Source of the DNA: Trifolium pratense
Lineage: Eukaryota > Streptophyta > Magnoliopsida > Fabales > Fabaceae
Direction of reading: 5' to 3'
Assembly: GCF_020283565.1 (NCBI RefSeq)
Contig: NC_060063.1
Span: 40,324,635 to 40,388,634 of the forward strand
DNA: 64,000 bases
Shown: positions 19,621 through 34,100 of the stretch, piece after piece
Layout of the letters: every line of letters starts with the position of its first letter
Numbering within the stretch: the first letter of the stretch is position 1
Translations under genes and position numbers: made by a program
The notes under the pieces: model-generated
What the model saw: only the letters and a program-made list of their open reading frames with translations
Told to the model about the DNA's origin: nothing
Database searches by the model: none

Positions 19621-20199
19621 AAAAATGAGACTACAAAAATAAACATTTTAATGTTAAATTTTTCATAATTATCAAATAAAAAACTTCTTAATAAGTCACT
19701 AAATAATTTTGTCTTTAAAAATGTCAATTTTTCATTTGCATACAAATTAAAATGTATATAAATAAATAATAACTCTTTGACAAAAAAATAAAAACTTAAA
19801 TTTCCAAATAAAATTTAATTTGGACCCAAAATATCAATTTTAGAACGGATAACGTAAATTTTACTTTGATGAAAATATAGTGTTCTAATCAAGTAATGGA
19901 ATTGAGTTCCATCAACTTGATAACCTTATATATAACAATCATGAAAAGGAATCAAATAAGATTTGAACCTTATGCATATTAGTAGCAATATTATTTAGTA
20001 TTAATAAGTGAGTCACACATTTCTAGATTCCATAGATAGGAATTTTGGACTCATTTGATTTATATCATTTGAAGGATGTGAGTTCCACTTTTGAAAATAG
20101 TTCAGTATGTCAATTACCAACTAAGGTAAAGTGACATTTGATCTATTTGAAATATATACATATGAGATGTATATAAACCACTAAACTAATTATTTGCTA

Positions 20200-20878
20200 G
20201 ATATAATTTTATTTCTTTTACTTCATTTACGTTACTAATTAGCTTAGTAGATGTGAATATGTGTGGTTGACACAAAGTATGATTCTTTGAATTTGTTCAA
20301 AGAATTTATGAAGTAAATGAATAATTTTGAAAAAGTATTAAGACCATACAAACAAGTCGTAATGGTAAATACTTAGATAAGGAGTATAGTAATAACTATT
20401 TATATTACATCATGTTTGACATGATTACAAATAAGATAGTTTGTTTATCTCCGACGACTCTTTCGAAAAAATTATTTTAATTAGAGTTATTCTTTACCCA
20501 CAAAAGTTCCAATAAAAGAAATCATAAAGACACCATATTTGATATGGAGGTAAAAGTACCTAGTTTGACTTTATGGTAGTTTGGGATTGTAAGGTTTATA
20601 ACATAAACATAATTCCAACTTGGATTAATGTGTATTTGTGGAGGGATCCTAAAGAAACTTAGAAATACTAATTCTACAACACTCTCTAGGACAAAAGTTG
20701 TTTTGTTACTAGAATTAAAATATTCCTTTAGAAGGAATGTGTCTCTAGAAGAAATAGTGGGAGTGATGTAGAACTTGAGTAAATCCGAGTACCACAAAAC
20801 ACATATTTTTGAGAATGGAACATGAATCGGTTCAACAAGAGTTGTTGGATCAACAGTTCGAGTAGCACAAGACCTATA
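20200..20878 (+). pseudogene. Angela/BARE-like copia element: decayed integrase and linker
   Basis: Broken plus-strand frames resemble a copia integrase (KSIKTIQTSRNGKYLDKEYS, about 20340-20395, corresponding to the family's KxLRSDRGGEY block) and the integrase-RT linker (KVVLLLELKYSF, about 20690-20730). Many stops. It is the left part of an old element interrupted at 20879 by the SIRE-type element; the 5' LTR and gag are not in the window. 19621-20199 holds nothing recognisable. Confidence 0.55.
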
Positions 20879-22197
20879 TGAAATTCTGGTATAGCAGAAC
20901 CGGATGTTGTATAGAAAGTCGAGACATTTGGTCTGACATGAATAACACGGCAAGGCATATAACATTAAAACGGATACTGAGAAATAATGTTTTATCAGAT
21001 GTTCCAACATTCAATTTAAAGAGAATGTCATACTTAATGTTGGAACATCTTACGAAACATAATAAAATCAACAAGTAAATAAACTGCACAGGAAATTGTT
21101 AACCCAGTTCAGCCAACCTGCCTACTCTGGGGGATACCAATCCAGGAAGGAAATCCACTAATAGATCTAGTCACTAAGACCTCCAGCAAACCCTTTGAAT
21201 TTACGTCTTACACTAAGACCTCCAGCAAACCCTCGGTTTACGTCTTACACTAAGACCTCCAGCAAATCCTAGGTTTACGCCTTATGACCTCGACACTACT
21301 CATGCAACTTCTGCCTAGGAACTCCTAGACATGAGATCCCATCTCACTTCCACACAACCAACACAACCTGTGTTGTTCATATAATGTTGAATAAAATGTG
21401 GTGACAATCACCGTGACATATTTTACTCTTGCTTAAAAGCTTCGAGTAAATCACACACAGTTACCTCCGTACTTCAAAGCTTAGGAGTAACCTTAAAACA
21501 TTACAACTCAATAAAACACCGTCCTACTCAAGTATTAAACCAATACGTGAGAGGCTCACAAACACTATCTCCTTGCTTAAAAGCTTTAGAGATATTACAA
21601 AACTCTACTCATTACCTAAAGGTTTCTGAGTGAGGACATAGTGACCATCTCACAACCCGAGTGGTTCACTTACACCAACTCTCCTAGAGAGTGGCTTAAA
21701 GACACGAAACCCTAAAGACTACATCTTTGATGAACAATGGTTTCGGTTCATTAAAATCTTGGTCTTGAGTCTTCTTTATATAGACAGAGCTAGCACGCTC
21801 CTGATCTTCCAAGATAAGCTTCAGAACACAGCTGGTCTTTGAGTCACGTCCAGCTAAGCAAATCAGACCTTAATAAAAACTTTCCTAAAATAGTTGATCA
21901 TCTTTAGGAAATAAACAATGTGTTGAATCATTCCATTAAGTCTTGATAAGAACATATCTGCACTAATAACGTCTTGATCAGATCAAATCTTGATATACAC
22001 GTTCGTAGAGTGGATTTCCATATATAGCAGATACGTGTAATAAATGCGCGAGATTTGGGCAATCTGACTGTCGTACCCAAACATGTTACAACATTTGGTC
22101 CAACATCTTTTGTACCTAACATGTTGAAACATTTGGTCCAACATCTTGCTTGTATATTTGTTTTAGCAAAATGAGGCCAACACACAAATATCCAACA
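20879..22197 (-). repeat. 3' LTR of the SIRE-type element
   Basis: Left edge TGAAATTCTGG, right edge TATCCAACA (TG/CA on the minus strand). It includes a three-fold repeat of CACTAAGACCTCCAGCAAA around 21173-21268. Open frames inside are chance frames present identically in the other LTR. Confidence 0.9.
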
Positions 22198-22212
22198 ATC
22201 TCCCCCTTTGGC
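22198..22212 (-). other. Polypurine tract of the SIRE-type element
   Basis: ATCTCCCCCTTTGGC on the plus strand (purine-rich on the minus) directly inside the 3' LTR; the plus-strand primer site. Similar AGGGGGAG tracts recur at five interior places. Confidence 0.75.
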
Positions 22213-25200
22213 AATTTTTGGCTAAAACAACTTCAGCCCATTAATTAGCACATAGAGATTTAAAAACCATACAATCCTTCAAGTCAACGTGAGCACACAA
22301 ATATGAAGGAAGGTAGAACGTCTTCTATGTTACTTCCAAAAGAATTCCTCAAATGAAAATAACGCACAGGGTAAAGAAATAAACTTTACCATAAACCATC
22401 AGAGGCATACACAGCAGCGGAATCATAACCAACTTAGCTTCATCCTTCAGTAGAGAGAAATAAACTCTCACAAGCACACTTGGGAAAAATAAATTCCCAC
22501 ATCAGCATCAAGATGTTTCAACATTTTGTAGCGCATCATAACATCCATACATTAAGCACACATAGACAGAGAAATTGATATTGCATTACTCTCCCCCTTA
22601 ATATCAGATCAGAGAAACTTTACTTTTGCTCCCCCTGAATACATCAGCTCATGCATCTCATCAGGCCATCAGAAAAAAATGGTTCTTACTCCCCCTGAAT
22701 TCATGCATGTCACAACACACACTACTACTTCTTCATAGACAGGCTAGACTAGCATGTCACAACATCAGATACAACATTGTAAAGTACATTGTAAAGTAGT
22801 AGACAAACACAAACATACTACTCCCCCTTTTTAGCCACAAAATATGCCAAACAAAAACTTCGTGCATTAACAGCAATAGTAATGAACATCACAGAAATCC
22901 ATAGTGCAGAATATCAGAGCATAACAGATCCATATATTAGTATCTAGCAACCCATAGTCTTGAAATAGCAGAAGCATTACATCACGTACCAACAGAAAAG
23001 GCAAATGTCCTCAACATTATGCTCCACATCATATAATCATCAGATACCATACATCATATACTGCTACCGCACACAAAACACATCACAGATCACAACTCCT
23101 TAAGCAAACCACAAAATAGTAGTTGGGAAGAGTAGATTCCCACAAAGCTGAGAAAAATAAGTTCTCATGCAACCAGGATGTTCCAACATATGGCAGGACA
23201 TCATCCAGAGCAAACAAATAGATCATTGCACAACAGAATAATAACTACTTACTGCATTATGCTACTCCCTCCAAATACTTTGGCACAGGCTTATCAGAAT
23301 GATCATCAGAAAACAATTCTTACTCCCCCTCAATTTTATCATCCATATCAGCACATAAGCATACAGCAGCACATATTCAATACTACACCACTCAAGATTA
23401 GCAGATGTCTAAGCATCAGACACCACATCATATAGTAGAACACATCCAACCACTAAACGAGCATGCATATGTTTCAACATCAGGTAGCACAACAGACATT
23501 AGCAGCAAAACATATCATGCCTACCAACTACTAAACTACTTTCCTTTTTAGTCAGAAGTTTAGACAAAATAGGGTCTTCATGCATTAATCAAAGAGTACA
23601 ATAGTAGAGATATCCAGGAACATAGTGCACAGAGCTACTACAAACGAAGACAAAACCATGGGATACATACCTCATCAGATATAAATCAGCAGTGGAGTCA
23701 TCATCAAATACCCTAAAACAGATCACACTTCATCGGCACAAAATTTTCAACATGATGACCAAGATGTTTCACCATCTAGTAGCACATCAGATAGCACAGG
23801 TTCCTCCGGTATGGTATCAGAGCATTGACAACAAAGATGTTTCAACACATGATAGCACAACACATAGCACATGTTAGCAAAGATGTTTCAACATGTTTAT
23901 CTAGCGTGGTATCAGAGCGAATAGGAGCAATCACAAAATACGTCACATGTTAGCAAAGATGTTGCAACATATGGTAGCACAGCTTCTAGCACAGGTTCTT
24001 CCAGCATGGTATCAAAGCACGTTGTCTTCCAATCAGGGAATTGAGCATCCATCTAGCAAAAACTCCTCCTGTACACATGATCCCATCTTTGTGCAAAGGA
24101 AGCACGATGAAAGGAAACATTGTCACAGGGAGCAACAGACACATTATGAGGGATCTTTTTCCCACCAGACTTTTTCTTTGAGGCAGAGGGTGTGATGTCT
24201 GGTACATCCTCCTCAACATTATACTTAGAGTCACTTGAAGATGCTTCCTTTCTTTTCAGACTTTGTTTCTTCTTACTAGCAGGCACATTAACCTCATACA
24301 TATTCTTTTCAGAATCAACCACTTCTTCATTAAGTGGCACAGTTTGATGACTTTCTTTAGACTGAGAGACCCTTCTTCAATCTCAGTAGAATTCTCTTCA
24401 TCAGATCCTGTTTCTTCATCAGATGAGTCAGATGGGTCAACAGATGTCCCAACATCTTTCACCACAGCAGTTTCTTGAACAGGTTTCTGGACAATAGTAA
24501 CATCAGCCTTAGGTTGGACCACAGATGTGCCAACGTCTAGCACAACATCCTTTTCATGAACAGTTTGTTTTGGTTTATCCACAACAGAACCAATAACATC
24601 TTTTGTCTGAGATGCAGCAGCAACAAGAACATTAACATCTACAATTGTGTTTGTGGAATCAACAATATTCACACCAACAGAGATAATAATGTCAGGAACT
24701 AGTAATACTCATCGTAGCTTCTTTCTCCTTTAAAGCACAAAGGGAGAAATAAACTCCCATATACTGAGGAAAATAAATTCTCACACATTAGAGAAAAATA
24801 GATTCTCAAAAAATCAGATCAGGATGTGTAGACATCATGGGTGACATCATATCATAGCATATTTCATGAGAACATAGAGGTTTCAAAAGAAGATCTGAAA
24901 CTGTCACATATAGTAGTAGTAATCACATTTAAGTATCACATATCTGACCATTATCACATCTGATCACAACACATCTGAACACATATAGTACTTCTCAGCA
25001 GAATGCACATCAACACAAATAGTCATAGCATGACCAGTTCTCTTTCAGTCATACTTTGAGCAATAACTTGGTCACGTGGAAGATCATCAAGATCAGTTTC
25101 TTCCACCACAGTCTAAATTTCAATACTCCAAACCACCATCAGGTTTATGACTCTCAGAACCATATTAGCATCAGTTTGGGGATTTGTACAACAGGTTTCA

Positions 25201-28200
25201 ACAACACGAACAGGTTGGTCCAAGATGTTTCAACATCTGATGTGACATTAGACTCAAGTGAGGTTTCTTTGGGGGACACAACCACAACTTTAGTGGGGAA
25301 TAACAAAGTGACAGAATCAACAACTTTGAAAGATGACACATGAAAAAATTTCAAAAAAAAATGTTATCAACAACCACAACATTCATACTAGACTGACCTA
25401 TGGTTTTAAGAGATCTTGGTTTATCTAGAATTACAATTTCAGAGGCAGATCTCACAAATGTTTCAACACTACCCACAACATTTGAACTGGCAAAAACCTT
25501 TAACAGAGGTAACAACAATTAATTCAACATTAGGGGTGACAACTGAATCAATGAGATTATCAAAATGAGTTTGGTAGGTTTATTAACATCATCAACAAAC
25601 ATAGATAGACTTTTCTAGGACCTTTTGAGAGATAAGATTAACCTGGATAATGGATTTAGAAATAGGTTTCCTAGATGATGCACATTTTGTTGACCAAGCA
25701 AAGTAGGAGTAGATTCAGATGGATTCAAAGTATTCACAGATCTTTTATGCATTCCCTTCTGACACGTGAGTGATCACACTGTCCATTTCACTTCCTTGTT
25801 GATCTTACAGGAAACATGTCTCGAATAATGTTCTATCATTCAGTCAGCCATTGTCTTCTTTTGCTTGCATTGATCAGCACATCTTCAAACATACTGTCTT
25901 CCATTTGATTCTAAGTGTTCTCCTTTCACTTAGACTTAGTGACACATAACAAGACATCTGAACATCACATTTGTGACATCTCTCAATAACGAAGACTCTT
26001 GGAAAGTCCTTCCAAAAAACAATCTGTAGAGAAAAATAAATTCTCCCAGACTCAACCATTTAACCACTCGAGAGATATGTGGATAACTGATATAATTATT
26101 CAGCTTTATATGACTAGAATCAACCATGCCTTGTTAATAATTTCATAATGTCACAACATGTTGTCTGACATCATATTCTCATATGAGGCATAAGATCTCC
26201 ACAAGCTTGTACAACACTCAAGACAATATATATGTACCAATGCAATCCACAGATAAACACAAGACTCTACCTGTCATAGATAATTAGGGCTCCAACTGAA
26301 GATGAAAACTTGAGCACTAAATGAAAACATGTGAAAGACTTCATGCTTTCATGTTGAAGGGCAACACTAACTCCCTCAGTAGAGTTGATTCTGAGTCAGA
26401 TATTCTCACTTCTTGAGAATACATCTAAGCATTCTGACCTCTTCACTTAACAAGGACACATCTGATCAATGTCCTAGCAGAACCACACTATGTATCATGA
26501 CCTTTTGAATAGGCAGGATGTCATGCATACAAGGTGTAAAGTCACTCACAAAATCCAAAACATCTTAGTTTGCTTAAAAGCTTGACTAAGATCCTGATTA
26601 TCAACCATTTTCTAGAGTGACTTGCAACAGAAGAAAATCAAAGACAATTATCAAACCTCAGTATTTGACAATATTCTTCTGCCCTTACATTCACTAGTAG
26701 TTCTTGATACTAGTGGAATAAATAGTCATGCATTGTTAGAGCATACTATTAAAATAAGATCAGAACCTCCACATTCTGATTCACATAGTCAGAAACACGT
26801 CTTCTGACCACACAACTTGAGCACTCCCATGCAAAGTCTCAAGCACCTTCCACAGAACACCATTAGTAAATATGATGTTACAACATCATTTGGGACATCA
26901 GCTTCTGATTTTGGAACCCAATTACATTGGTTCATAAATCATCATTCAAAATGACTCATTGTGCATAAACATTCTTCAAGAAGCTCCCAATAGAGTACCA
27001 TCAATGCAGATCATCCAGGTTTTTCAAAACACCTGAATACCATGAAGAGAAATATACTCTCCGAACAATAAAGTTCAGACTATATAATTGCACAGCTCTT
27101 CAGACAAATATATCAGTTTTATGCATAACTTCAACAAAGGATATACAGATACTTAGCTCCCATTAAAGTATTTATCATTTGTCAGATAGGATTACCTTCT
27201 CACACAAGGTAGGATATTAGATCTGACATCATTCTTCTGCACATATATGGCACCAACAGATAACATCCACTCATGACAGTTATTCTTACAAAAAATCATT
27301 CCAGATTAGGTCAGTTGCTTGACCTTGTACTCCACCCTGAGTAGAACCAGCTTCCTTGGCTGAAGAAGCAGATGTTGGAGAAGATGTTTCAACATTAATT
27401 CTGACATCAATCTCAATCCCATCGGTTTCATCCTGAACTATGGTCTGAAGATACCATAGTAGTTCATAACTCTTGCAAGGGGACACAAGAGAATCAACCA
27501 TCAGTAGTTGATCAACCTTCAATATCAAATCATCCACAAATGCAGGGACGTGCATATTATACATCTCAAAATCTTCTTCTAATGTACAAACCTCTTGTCT
27601 TACTTTGAGATGTTTGATGTCATTCTTCTGAACCTATAGAGGTGATTCCCTCTAACAGGTATCTGGAACATTTTGATCCAACACAATATCAGGTATCACA
27701 GATGTGACAGTACTTAGCACAACAACAGTCTTAGGTGCCAAAGATGTGCCAACATTCGACACAACATCATTTTCAGAGACAGATCCTTTGAGAGATTCAT
27801 CAACAAACTCACTTGTGACCTTATTGGAAGTATTAACCACATCAGATGGATTTCCCTTGATTAACGTACACCAGAAAATAGAGAGAGGGATGCAACATAT
27901 ACTTCATTTCACTTCAACACAAACACTCATCTTGAAGGGAAGTAGAAACTTCGTCAATCTTAATTCAAGAGATATCTTTAATGCACAAGGTAAAGAATTA
28001 ACTTCACCAAAAATACCAGAGAACCATAATCCTTTGGTCCCAACAATAATAAATCCTCCTTACTTAATCATGCATTCATACAACTAGATATAATCACACG
28101 AATATAACATGCATGGTTAAAACATCAGATAACATATCAACACTGCACACAACTTCAACTATCACTTACTTGGATCAGACATGAACTAACCCAAGAGGTC

Positions 28201-28536
28201 AACCATATGTTGATCGTGTCCCAACAAACTTATCTAAGACATGTTTCTAGTGTAGAAACCATCTCAGACACAGATGCCTCCTCTTCCAGGTCAGGAGAAG
28301 GTTCCAAACATATGTAACCAACACACACTTGTTTAGCACCCAAGCATCTGTCATGCCCTACTGTCATCCAACAAAATTCTGCAGAATCTGATCGTCAGAT
28401 GTTCCGTCAGATGTTCCAACATCTAGTAAGACATCAGTTCCCTTCTAACGAAACACGCCAAGAAATCCTTTATCAAAGCCAATGGAGGTTAGCTTTTGGA
28501 AGCAAAAATAAATTGCTCATAACTTCCTTCAGATCC
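22213..28536 (-). other. Degenerate interior of the SIRE-type element, env-like/low-complexity frames
   Basis: Minus-strand open stretches (27652-27840, 27286-27564, 24256-24672, 25154-25354 among others) encode acidic, Ser/Val/Thr-rich sequence in which the motif D-V-(G/E)-T-S recurs many times; on the DNA it appears as GATGTTTCAACATC-like palindromic words. One segment reads PAFVDDLILKVDQLL ... YELLWYLQTIVQDETDG (27400-27550), which I cannot assign. No gag, protease, integrase or RT motif is visible. The position downstream of where pol should be suggests the env-like or coiled-coil 3' region found in SIRE/Maximus elements. Confidence 0.5.
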
Positions 28537-28559
28537 CACTACTAAAAAAATTGGAAATT

Positions 28560-28715
28560 GCAACAAATGGATAGCAACAGTTTTGTAGAACTGCCGGTAA
28601 TTTTAAAACAAAATTAAAATAGCAACGGTTTTGGGGAACCGCTGGTAATTTTTAAATGAACCGGCGGTTTAATTTGGTTTACCAGCGGTTTAGTTGAAAA
28701 TAGAAAAATAAACCC
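28560..28715. repeat. Left subterminal repeats of the 10.2-kb CACTA
   Basis: Short repeats of the type AGCAACGGTTTTGGGGAACCG and CCGGCGGTTT/ACCAGCGGTTT, arranged as small inverted pairs, matching those in the right subterminal region. Confidence 0.7.
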
Positions 28716-28728
28716 GCGAACCATCTTT

Positions 28729-29110
28729 TTGTTTTATACCTTCAGAGAAATTCAGAGAAAACGAACCGCCTTCCTCCTCCTTCTACTTCATCGCAACCCT
28801 AACACAAAATCGTTCTACTTCATCGCCGCCTTCCTCCTCCTTCTACTTCATCGCAACCCTAACACAAAATCGTTCTACTTCATCGCCGCGGGTCTCCTTT
28901 TACTTCAGGTAACTCATTTGGTTTTCGATTGTTCTGTTCTTGTTTTTCGTTTGGTTTTCGTTTTGTTCTGTTCTTGTTCTGTTCTTGTTTTCCTCATCTT
29001 CATCGCCGCAACTCATTTGTTTTTCATTTGGTTTTCGTTTTGTTCTGTTCTTGTTCTGTTCTTGTTTTCCTCATCTTCATCGCCGCAACTCTCTTGTTCT
29101 GTTTTAATTT
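28729..29110 (+). repeat. Leader duplications of the CACTA element
   Basis: A ~60-bp unit (CTCCTCCTTCTACTTCATCG region) is tandemly duplicated at about 28768-28888, and a ~110-bp TTCGTTTTGTTCTGTTCTTG / CTTCATCGCCGCAACTC unit at about 28935-29090. The pyrimidine-rich character fits a transcribed 5' leader or promoter region; open frames across it look repetitive and are not called as genes. 29111-29814 shows nothing further. Confidence 0.6.
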
Positions 29111-29814
29111 TCGTTTGTTCTGTTCTTGTTTTTGGGATTTTTTTATTTTGATTTTCGATTGTTTGTTATGTTCTATTATGTTCATGCTATCTTTCTCTCT
29201 TGTTTTGATTTTTTATTTTGATTTTTTGGGACTGTTTCTTATTATTGATAATGATTAAGTGATTATTACGGGATTTTGATTTATGTTCTGTTCTTATTAT
29301 GGGATTTTGATTTCTGGACTGTTGTCATTGCTATTCCAATTCTGGTTAAGTAGTTTGTAAATGTCACGGTAATCGTCGTTGCGCTCTGGAGATATATTGT
29401 GGGTGTAGTTTATGGTCGCTAAATACAATTTTTTAGACACCGATGTTGGCTAATTGCGTTGAATGAGGCATGTTGCTTTGTTTGGTGTACAATAGTTTTA
29501 GAGCGAGTAGAGTGTTGCTTCTTGGCTTTCCAGTTGAGTTAATGGATTTTATAGCTGATTCTAGTGATTGTGGTTGTTTGCTTCGGTTCTCGGTAGGTTG
29601 TTCTGATAGTTTCTAGGCGGATTAGACTTTGATAAAGTGCTTATAGGGCTGTTCTTACTTTTTTTCTTACAAAAGAACCTTTATTTTTTTGAAGAGGTAG
29701 TTTTTCACACTTGCAAGAGATAGTTATATTCTCTTTTAATTGAGAAAGTTCTGTCCTTTTAGTTCTCAAGTATACAGCCACACAAGTTGTACTTAGTCAC
29801 TTCAAATTAAAGCA

Positions 29815-30265
29815 TTAATTGCCACACAACTTGTCTCCTTCACTGTCAAAACCTTGTCTCAGAAAGTAAAGAGAATTCTCACTTTGAGCACACATTCCAT
29901 TATGACCTTTTACATCAATCTTTGGACAATTTAGCAACTTCTTCTGACAACTATAGTTTGAGTTCCAAAGAGAAAAAAAGTATAGGCACATTGATGTCAA
30001 AATAATTCCAAATATTTTCCCACAAAACACTGTAAATAATAAGCTTATGAGAACCAAAGATGTTGCATACAACTCAAACTTCTTTTGCTTCTCTAGTAAT
30101 GTGCTTCCACTGCTGCTTTCTTTCTCATGTTTTCCTTTGGTTGAAATGTTCTTTGATTGTGATACTTTTGTGCTTGAAAAAGATGAACTTTGTGTAGATA
30201 ATGTTGAATATAAAGTAATTTGAGTTAAAGTGATGTTACTATTTTTTTTGTGCTTGTTGTGTAGC
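29815..30265 (-). pseudogene. Putative captured host gene fragment: short membrane protein exon
   Basis: The minus strand is open for ~145 codons from about 30265 to a stop at 29815. It encodes a Ser/Thr/Lys-rich polar stretch (SSSFSSTKVSQSK, then KGKHEKESSSG), then LEKQKKFELYATSLVLISLL and a long hydrophobic run (LISLLFTVFCGKIFGIILTS) compatible with one or two membrane segments, then a Cys-containing tail. The composition differs from transposase genes, and the opposite orientation to them suggests transduplicated host coding sequence. I cannot name the family with confidence. 30266-31103 contains nothing recognisable besides two copies of a 36-bp AT-rich repeat near 30585-30680. Confidence 0.4.
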
Positions 30266-31103
30266 TTTCAAGCCTTTGGTGGCTCTATGTTTTTGTACCG
30301 TGATCTCACTAAGTACTTCTTTTGCTTATGAGTCTTTCATATATTTATTTATTTGCCTTAAAAAAAATACTCAATTTTGTGACCACATATTCAAGATAGC
30401 TTAGTAATATTTTCCCTCTTCATCTACACTGTTGCAACTTTAATAGGTTTGATTCCATTGGCATCTGAAACAATATTCAAAGGGTTTAATTTTGGTTAAA
30501 GATACCATGGAACAGTTAGAAACTATAAAAGATATGTTCCTTACCAAATAATCCATTCATGAAAATATTTTATTTATTTTTTTGATAAATTCATGAAAAT
30601 ATAATTAGTAATTATAGTATTCAAAATATGTTATTATGATTCATGAAAATATAATTAGTAATTATAGTATTCAAAAGATATGTTCCTTAACAAATAATCC
30701 ATTTATGATTCTTGACTTTATTCACTAATAGAACACAAGCATAATGCGACAATAATGTGTTTGTTTTATTTTGTTTCTGCTGCTGTTGGGTTTGTTCCTC
30801 TTGCTGTTTGCGTGTTGGGCATAATATAGGGGATGGGTGGTTCGTTGTTTTTGCGTGTAGTGCTTTTCATTTCTTAGGTTCCTTGCTTTGTTGCGGCTGA
30901 AGGGTGTTTTTATCCCCTGGTGCTGCTGTTATTTGTATCTTTTGGCCTAAGTGTACAACTTGTACTTATTAGTGCCTCTTAATAAATTTTTTGATGCGAT
31001 CCGCTATTAATTAATAACACTAAGTGTTATTAAATATTCGGTATAGCGCCGGTAAATATTCTAATTATGTTAATTCTGAATTGATAATAATAGTTCTGAA
31101 GCA

Positions 31104-34100
31104 ATGGATACGACTTGGATTACACAACCACGAAATACGCCAGAGTATGCTAAAGGACTTAATGGATTCCTTGATTTTGCCTTTAAAAATCGTCCAAATG
31201 GAATGGCAAAATGTCCCTGTAAAAAATGCGGTTTCAAAACACCGCAAAGTAGAAGTGTGATGTATGATCACTTAAGAGCGACACCATTTCCAGTGGGATA
31301 CACTGATTGGTGCTATCACGGTGAGGTCGCGATAGGAGAAAATAGTAATGGTTCATCTAGTAATCCTACAAATGCAGTTCATGACATTACAAATGGAGAA
31401 GATCCTATCCAGAACATGCTTAACGATGCTTTTGGAGTTGATAGGAATCATGCAAATGAAGTGCCTATTGCATCGAATGTCGATATTGAAATAGATGAAG
31501 ATGTGACACCGGACGCGACTCAGGAGGGGAATGAAGCAAAAGAGTTTTATGAATTAGCAAAAGAGGGGGAACAACCTTTGTATGAAGGGTGTAAAAAATA
31601 TTCAAAGTTGGCTTTTTTGGTGAAGTTGTATCATATCAAATGCTTGTGTGGAATGAGTGATAAGTCCATGACAATGATTTTAGAACTCTTGCAAGATGCA
31701 TTTGAACATGCAAAGATTCCAAGCTCATTTTATGAGGCGAAGAAAACAATCACGAAACTTGGTTTGAACTATGTAAAGATTCCTGCTTGTCCGAAGGATT
31801 GTATGCTTTACTGGGGAAATAAAGAAGATGAGGAGAGGGAAACTTGTAAAGTTTGTCACACTTCCAGATGGAAATCAAGTATAAAATCTAAGGAGCGTGA
31901 GACAGGAAACGCTGACAACAGTTTGAAGAAAATCCCTGCAAAAGTTCTTCGTTATTTTCCATTAAAACCTCGATTACAAAGACTATTTTTGTCTTCAAAG
32001 ACATCGGAGGATATGAGATGGCATGCTTTAAGTAATAACAATGATGAAATGATGAGGCATCCTAGAGATTCTGAAGCATGGAAACGATTTGACTCGACAC
32101 ACCCTTGGTTTGCATCGGATGCACGAAATGTCCGTCTTGCATTAGCTACTGATGGGTTTAATCCCTTTGGCATTATGAGTTCAAACTACAGTGTCTGGCC
32201 CGTAATTCTCATTCCATACAATACTCCTCCATGGGTGTGCATGAAGCAGACATCTTTTATAATGTCGATGATAATTCCTGGAAAAAATGCTCCAGGAAAT
32301 AACATAGATGTCTACTTACAACCTTTAATGAAAGAGCTGCAAGATTTATGGACAACCGGTGTAGATGCTTATGATTCTTTCAAGCATGAGATGTTCAAAT
32401 TACATGCAGCTTTGATGTGGACAATAAGCGATTTTCCTGGTCTAGGTAATCTCTCTGGGTGGAACACGTACACTGGATATGCTTGTCCAACTTGTAACAA
32501 AGACTTTAAACCTTGCCGTCTTAAAAATGGCAAAAAATGGTGTTTTATGGGCCATCGTCGGTTTCTTGATCGGAGACATCGATTTAGATTGAACCGAATT
32601 CGCTTTAATGGTGAGCAAGAATTGCGCGATCCATCAAGAATGTTATCTGGTTCAGAAATTCTTGAACAAATTTGTGACATTAACGTCACATTTGGCAGAA
32701 GTGTAGAGAAGAAAAAGCTTAGAAAAAGGTCACAACTTGAAGATGGTCCAAAGTGGAACAAGAAAAGCATATTTTTTGAACTTCCATATTGGAAAGATAA
32801 TTGTTTGCGCCACAATCTTGACATGATGCACATTGAAAAGAATGTATGTGAAAATATCATATTTACTTTGCTAAATGATAGTGGAAAAAGTAAAGATAAT
32901 CTTAATGCTCGAAAAGACCTTAAACTCATGGAGATAAGACCTGACCTCTGGCCAAATGAAAGTGGAAAATATGCGTTAGCTGTATATGCAATGACTAATA
33001 GAGGTAGGAAGGATTTCTTGGCTACTTTAAAGAACATTAATGTGCCTGATGGGTATTCGAGTAACATTTCTAGGTGCATTGATTTGGATAATGGCAAGTT
33101 GAATGGGATGCTAAAAAGTCACGATTGTCATGTATTGATGGAGCAACTGTTACCGTTAGCCATGCGGACATCATTGCCTGACAAGGTTTCGGCAGTATTA
33201 ATTGAGTTGTGCTCATTCTTTAGACAATTGTGTGGTAAAGTGCTTAAAGTTGAAGATTTGGACATGTTGCAAAATAAAATCGTCCTCACTTTATGCCACA
33301 TGGAAATGTTATTTCCTCCTTCATTTTTCACTGTTATGGTTCACTTGGTTGTTCACCTTGTTGAAGAAGCTAAGCTTGGAGGTCCTGTTCATTATCGGTG
33401 GATGTATCCTATAGAAAGGTAAAAATGTGAATCTTACTCAAATTTCAATTACACAACTATATGTTATTCTTAACAATATTTGTCGTGGTATGTGTAATAG
33501 GTACCTAGGACATCTAAAATCATATGTTCGTAATAAAGCACGACCTGAAGGCTCAATAGCTGAAGGTTACCTTCTCGAAGAGATTCTTACCTTTTGTTCA
33601 AGGTATTTGGACGATATTGAAACAAGATGGAATCGATGTGGTCGTGTAGATGATGAACCTAATGATGAACAACCTCAATCACGAATGTCTGAATTGTTTC
33701 CTTTAATTGGAAAACCAGTCGGAGGCTCTTCATATTTTACCCTTACACGAAGAGAAAAGTTGCAGGCTCATCGGCACGTTTTAACAAATTGCCCTGTAGT
33801 TGATTATTATATTCAGTAAGTCACGATATCCTATAGATTAATTATTATCATGTGTTAACAAATTAACACATCCAATATATTTAACTATGTAGGCAATTTA
33901 GAACTATAGTAAAGAGACAAATGAGGGGAAGGCATTCTTCTGAGGTAGACAAAAAAGTCCATAGAGAATTCGTTCATTGGTTTTCCAATCGTGTGAGTGT
34001 TTCTACATGTTCTTCTGAGATAAAGTGCCAAAGTTCGAAAGCAATGTAACTAACTATTTCCTTTTAGCATTCAGATTGGCAACAATCTTGACAGTCTTAG

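Noticed and set aside
20522..21089. Reverse open frames in the SIRE-type LTR
   Set aside because: The same frames occur in both LTRs and span the element border; they are chance frames in LTR DNA.
28729..29258. Two overlapping open frames rich in Phe, Leu and Val
   Set aside because: They follow duplicated pyrimidine-rich leader DNA and are repetitive; no protein family character.
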